This document shows, piece by piece, positions 62,510 through 64,000 of a stretch of DNA of 64,000 bases (the first letter of the stretch is position 1; the number at the start of each line of letters is the position of its first letter). A program made the position numbers and the translations under genes. The stretch comes from Verrucomicrobium sp. Its GTDB lineage: Bacteria > Verrucomicrobiota > Verrucomicrobiia > Methylacidiphilales > UBA1321. The notes under the pieces are model-generated. The model was not told where the DNA came from and did not search any database. It saw nothing but the letters and a program-made list of their open reading frames with translations. The stretch is from assembly GCA_017849585.1 (NCBI GenBank), contig JAFIGT010000013.1:103473-167472 (forward strand), written 5' to 3'.

Positions 62510-63451
62510 TCAGTTGTTCAAGCAAAGCTTGTCGATGATCGCGACGATTTCCTCGCCGTGCGGCTTGCTCAACTGCGCGTCCGCGCCGACCGTGCGGCAC
62601 TTGCGCGACATTTCCTCGTTGATGAGCGAGGAGTAGACAACGACCGCAGGAATATGATCATCCTGAATCTCCGTCTTCACCCGCTTGCACAAGGTGAGGC
62701 CATCGAGCTTCGGCATTTCAATATCGGTGACGATGAGATCGATGTAATCGTGGAGGTGGCGGCCTTCCTTGTGCGCCTCTTCGCTCGTGTGGGCGATGTA
62801 TTCGAGAGCATCCTGGCCATTTTCAAACACCTTCAGGTTTGTATAACCCGAAGCGGTCATGATGTCGGAGGTAATCTTGCGAATCATCTTCGAATCCTCC
62901 GCATACACGATGCATTTGGTATTGCGCTTTTCCTTGAGCGACGGTTCCGGCGGCGCGCTCAATTCCGCCGTGGGCTTGTGCGAAGAGTAGTCGAGCATGA
63001 GCCGCTCGACGTCGAGAATCAGGATGATGCGATCCTCGTACTGGATCGTGCCGGTGGTGTATCCGCCGCCCTGAATGGCCGAGGTCATCGGCTGGAACTG
63101 ATCCCACGTGGTGCGGTGAATCTTTTGGATGCCGTCGATGAGAAACCCGACGGTTTCCTTGTTGAAGCGCGCGATGACGATCAACTGGCGCATGGAGGCA
63201 TCCGGCTTGGGTTCAAGTTTGAGCGCCTGCTTGAGATCGATGAGTTTGAGCGGTTTGCCCTGATCGTAAATGACACCGAGAATGGCGGAGGGCACTTCGG
63301 GCACACTGTTAATCTGAGTCTCGCTGAGGCTGACCACGCGAATCACCTTCGAAACATTGATTCCGTAGCTGACCCCGGCCAGGTAGAATTCCATGAACTC
63401 CACTTCATTGGTCCCGGAGCTGAGTAGGATCTTACCATTATCTGTGCGCAT
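62510..63451 (-). CDS. cheV: CheV chemotaxis coupling protein
   Basis: A 313-residue protein with an N-terminal CheW-like domain (VEFMEFYLAGVSYGINVSKV, then LIVIARFNKETVGFLIDGI) and a C-terminal receiver (CIVYAEDSKMIRKI; phosphoacceptor Asp243 in IVTDIEMPKLDG; Lys in LSKPH). CheV couples chemoreceptors to CheA and is tuned by phosphorylation. No other chemotaxis gene is in the window. The ATG of MRTDNGK is chosen over a GTG two codons earlier. Confidence 0.94.
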   Translation of the reverse strand: MRTDNGKILLSSGTNEVEFMEFYLAGVSYGINVSKVIRVVSLSETQINSVPEVPSAILGVIYDQGKPLKLIDLKQALKLEPKPDASMRQLIVIARFNKETVGFLIDGIQKIHRTTWDQFQPMTSAIQGGGYTTGTIQYEDRIILILDVERLMLDYSSHKPTAELSAPPEPSLKEKRNTKCIVYAEDSKMIRKITSDIMTASGYTNLKVFENGQDALEYIAHTSEEAHKEGRHLHDYIDLIVTDIEMPKLDGLTLCKRVKTEIQDDHIPAVVVYSSLINEEMSRKCRTVGADAQLSKPHGEEIVAIIDKLCLNN

Positions 63452-63609
63452 ACTCACTTTTCGAACAGACCTGAAAAATGTTTAGCGTAATTCAAGCGTA
63501 ACCCGAAATTAGTCATCGCTGAAAGAGATGAACCGGGCAGGTTCTGCCCGCCTCGCGCCAGCCTCCCATTTTTCCCGCAACAAAGCGGACCCAGCGTCAC
63601 CCTGGATGG

Positions 63610-64000
63610 TTAAGCTGCCAGCGGCTTGATGGGATGATGCTCCATGCGGCGATTCACCATTTCGAGTGATTTGCGCCCCACCGACAGCGTACCCAACGTG
63701 GCGCTCTTGAGCAGAATCAATTCATCGCTCTCGGTAATCAATTCACCCACCACCCGGTCTCCATTCTTCAGGATCACTTCGATCACCTTCTGCGAACTAT
63801 GCGCCTTGGGAATCGTCAGCGTACCGAGGCTGGCATTGCGGATATAAATGGTATCCACCGTTTCCGCGATGACATCGCCCACGATGCGATCACCATTGAG
63901 CAAGATGACTTCCCGCAATTTCTGCGCGAGCTGCTGACGCGGAATGGTAAGCACTCCGAGCGATTCGCTGTGCAGGTAAACCGTATCGGCCGTTTCGGAA
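63610..64000 (-). CDS. Tandem-repeat protein, 3' part
   Basis: The frame is open to the right edge, so the start is missing; at least 129 residues remain. It is built from ~45-residue units: each has (E)VIL-x-NGDR(I/V)VG(D/E), then (T/S)E(T/S)-x-(D)-x-(I/V)-(Y/L), then a (S/A)(S/T)LG(T/V)L(T/S)(I/V) segment. Two full units and the tail of a third are visible. No signal peptide can be assessed. The function is unknown; the pattern suggests stacked beta units or repeated SH3-like barrels. Confidence 0.8.
   Translation of the reverse strand, partial: SETADTVYLHSESLGVLTIPRQQLAQKLREVILLNGDRIVGDVIAETVDTIYIRNASLGTLTIPKAHSSQKVIEVILKNGDRVVGELITESDELILLKSATLGTLSVGRKSLEMVNRRMEHHPIKPLAA

Overview
The window is GC-rich, gene-dense bacterial chromosome, and it probably comes from a member of the Verrucomicrobiota (PVC group). 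That assignment is inference. It rests on the C-terminal tail of the large subtilase (a DPNHNGLPNLLEYALG type segment typical of secreted verrucomicrobial proteins), the Gram-negative envelope genes (heptosyltransferase-like GT9, GmhB-like phosphatase, Wzm/Wzt, AsmA-like proteins, an outer-membrane barrel), frequent GTG/TTG starts, poor Shine-Dalgarno sequences and many short intergenic repeats. No 16S rRNA gene is present to settle it.

Left part (1-13160): the 3' part of ppk1, a WD40 protein divergent from an Rrf2 regulator with a palindrome at its start, a stand-alone CoaB-type domain, the helicase hrpB and an MFS sugar-type transporter. A minus-strand run follows (coiled-coil membrane protein, hypothetical protein, iscX, ridA, pyrE). 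A divergent FHA-domain membrane protein closes the section.

Envelope and cofactor block (13312-20716): a GT2 glycosyltransferase and murJ overlap, moeA-moaC-mog supply molybdenum cofactor steps, and a Wzm/Wzt pair exports polysaccharide. A small Rieske protein follows. Next come an AT-rich islet bracketed by a 15-base direct repeat, two small helical proteins, and an ABC-2 exporter linked to Sco and DUF420 (oxidase assembly type) genes.

Core block (25200-45100): nusA-infB with a hairpin-containing leader, a GT9 gene, and thiC under a TPP riboswitch. Convergent to thiC is a hybrid histidine kinase whose sensor is an NMT1/THI5-type binding domain. Then come a diadenylate cyclase fused to YbbR domains, nifJ with a DHODH-like partner, rsmD, an AsmA-like protein and a diacylglycerol kinase family protein.

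Right part (45178-64000): a CbpA-type DnaJ protein, an outer-membrane barrel protein, a secreted protein, a second AsmA-like protein, then ftsK-rodZ-rimO-pgsA-DUF1802-DJ-1-gmhB read as one tight plus-strand series. After it is a three-gene phage-like cassette (helix-turn-helix protein, small protein, Mu Gam-like DNA end-binding protein). It is flanked by copies of two repeat families found elsewhere in the window. A 1285-residue subtilase, a tRNA-Gly(CCC), cheV and a tandem-repeat protein cut by the window edge complete it.

The most unusual items are the three-copy ~200-base intergenic repeat that looks like a small transcription unit, the Gam cassette, the THI5-type histidine kinase opposite riboswitch-controlled thiC, and the CdaA-YbbR fusion with an altered RHR motif.
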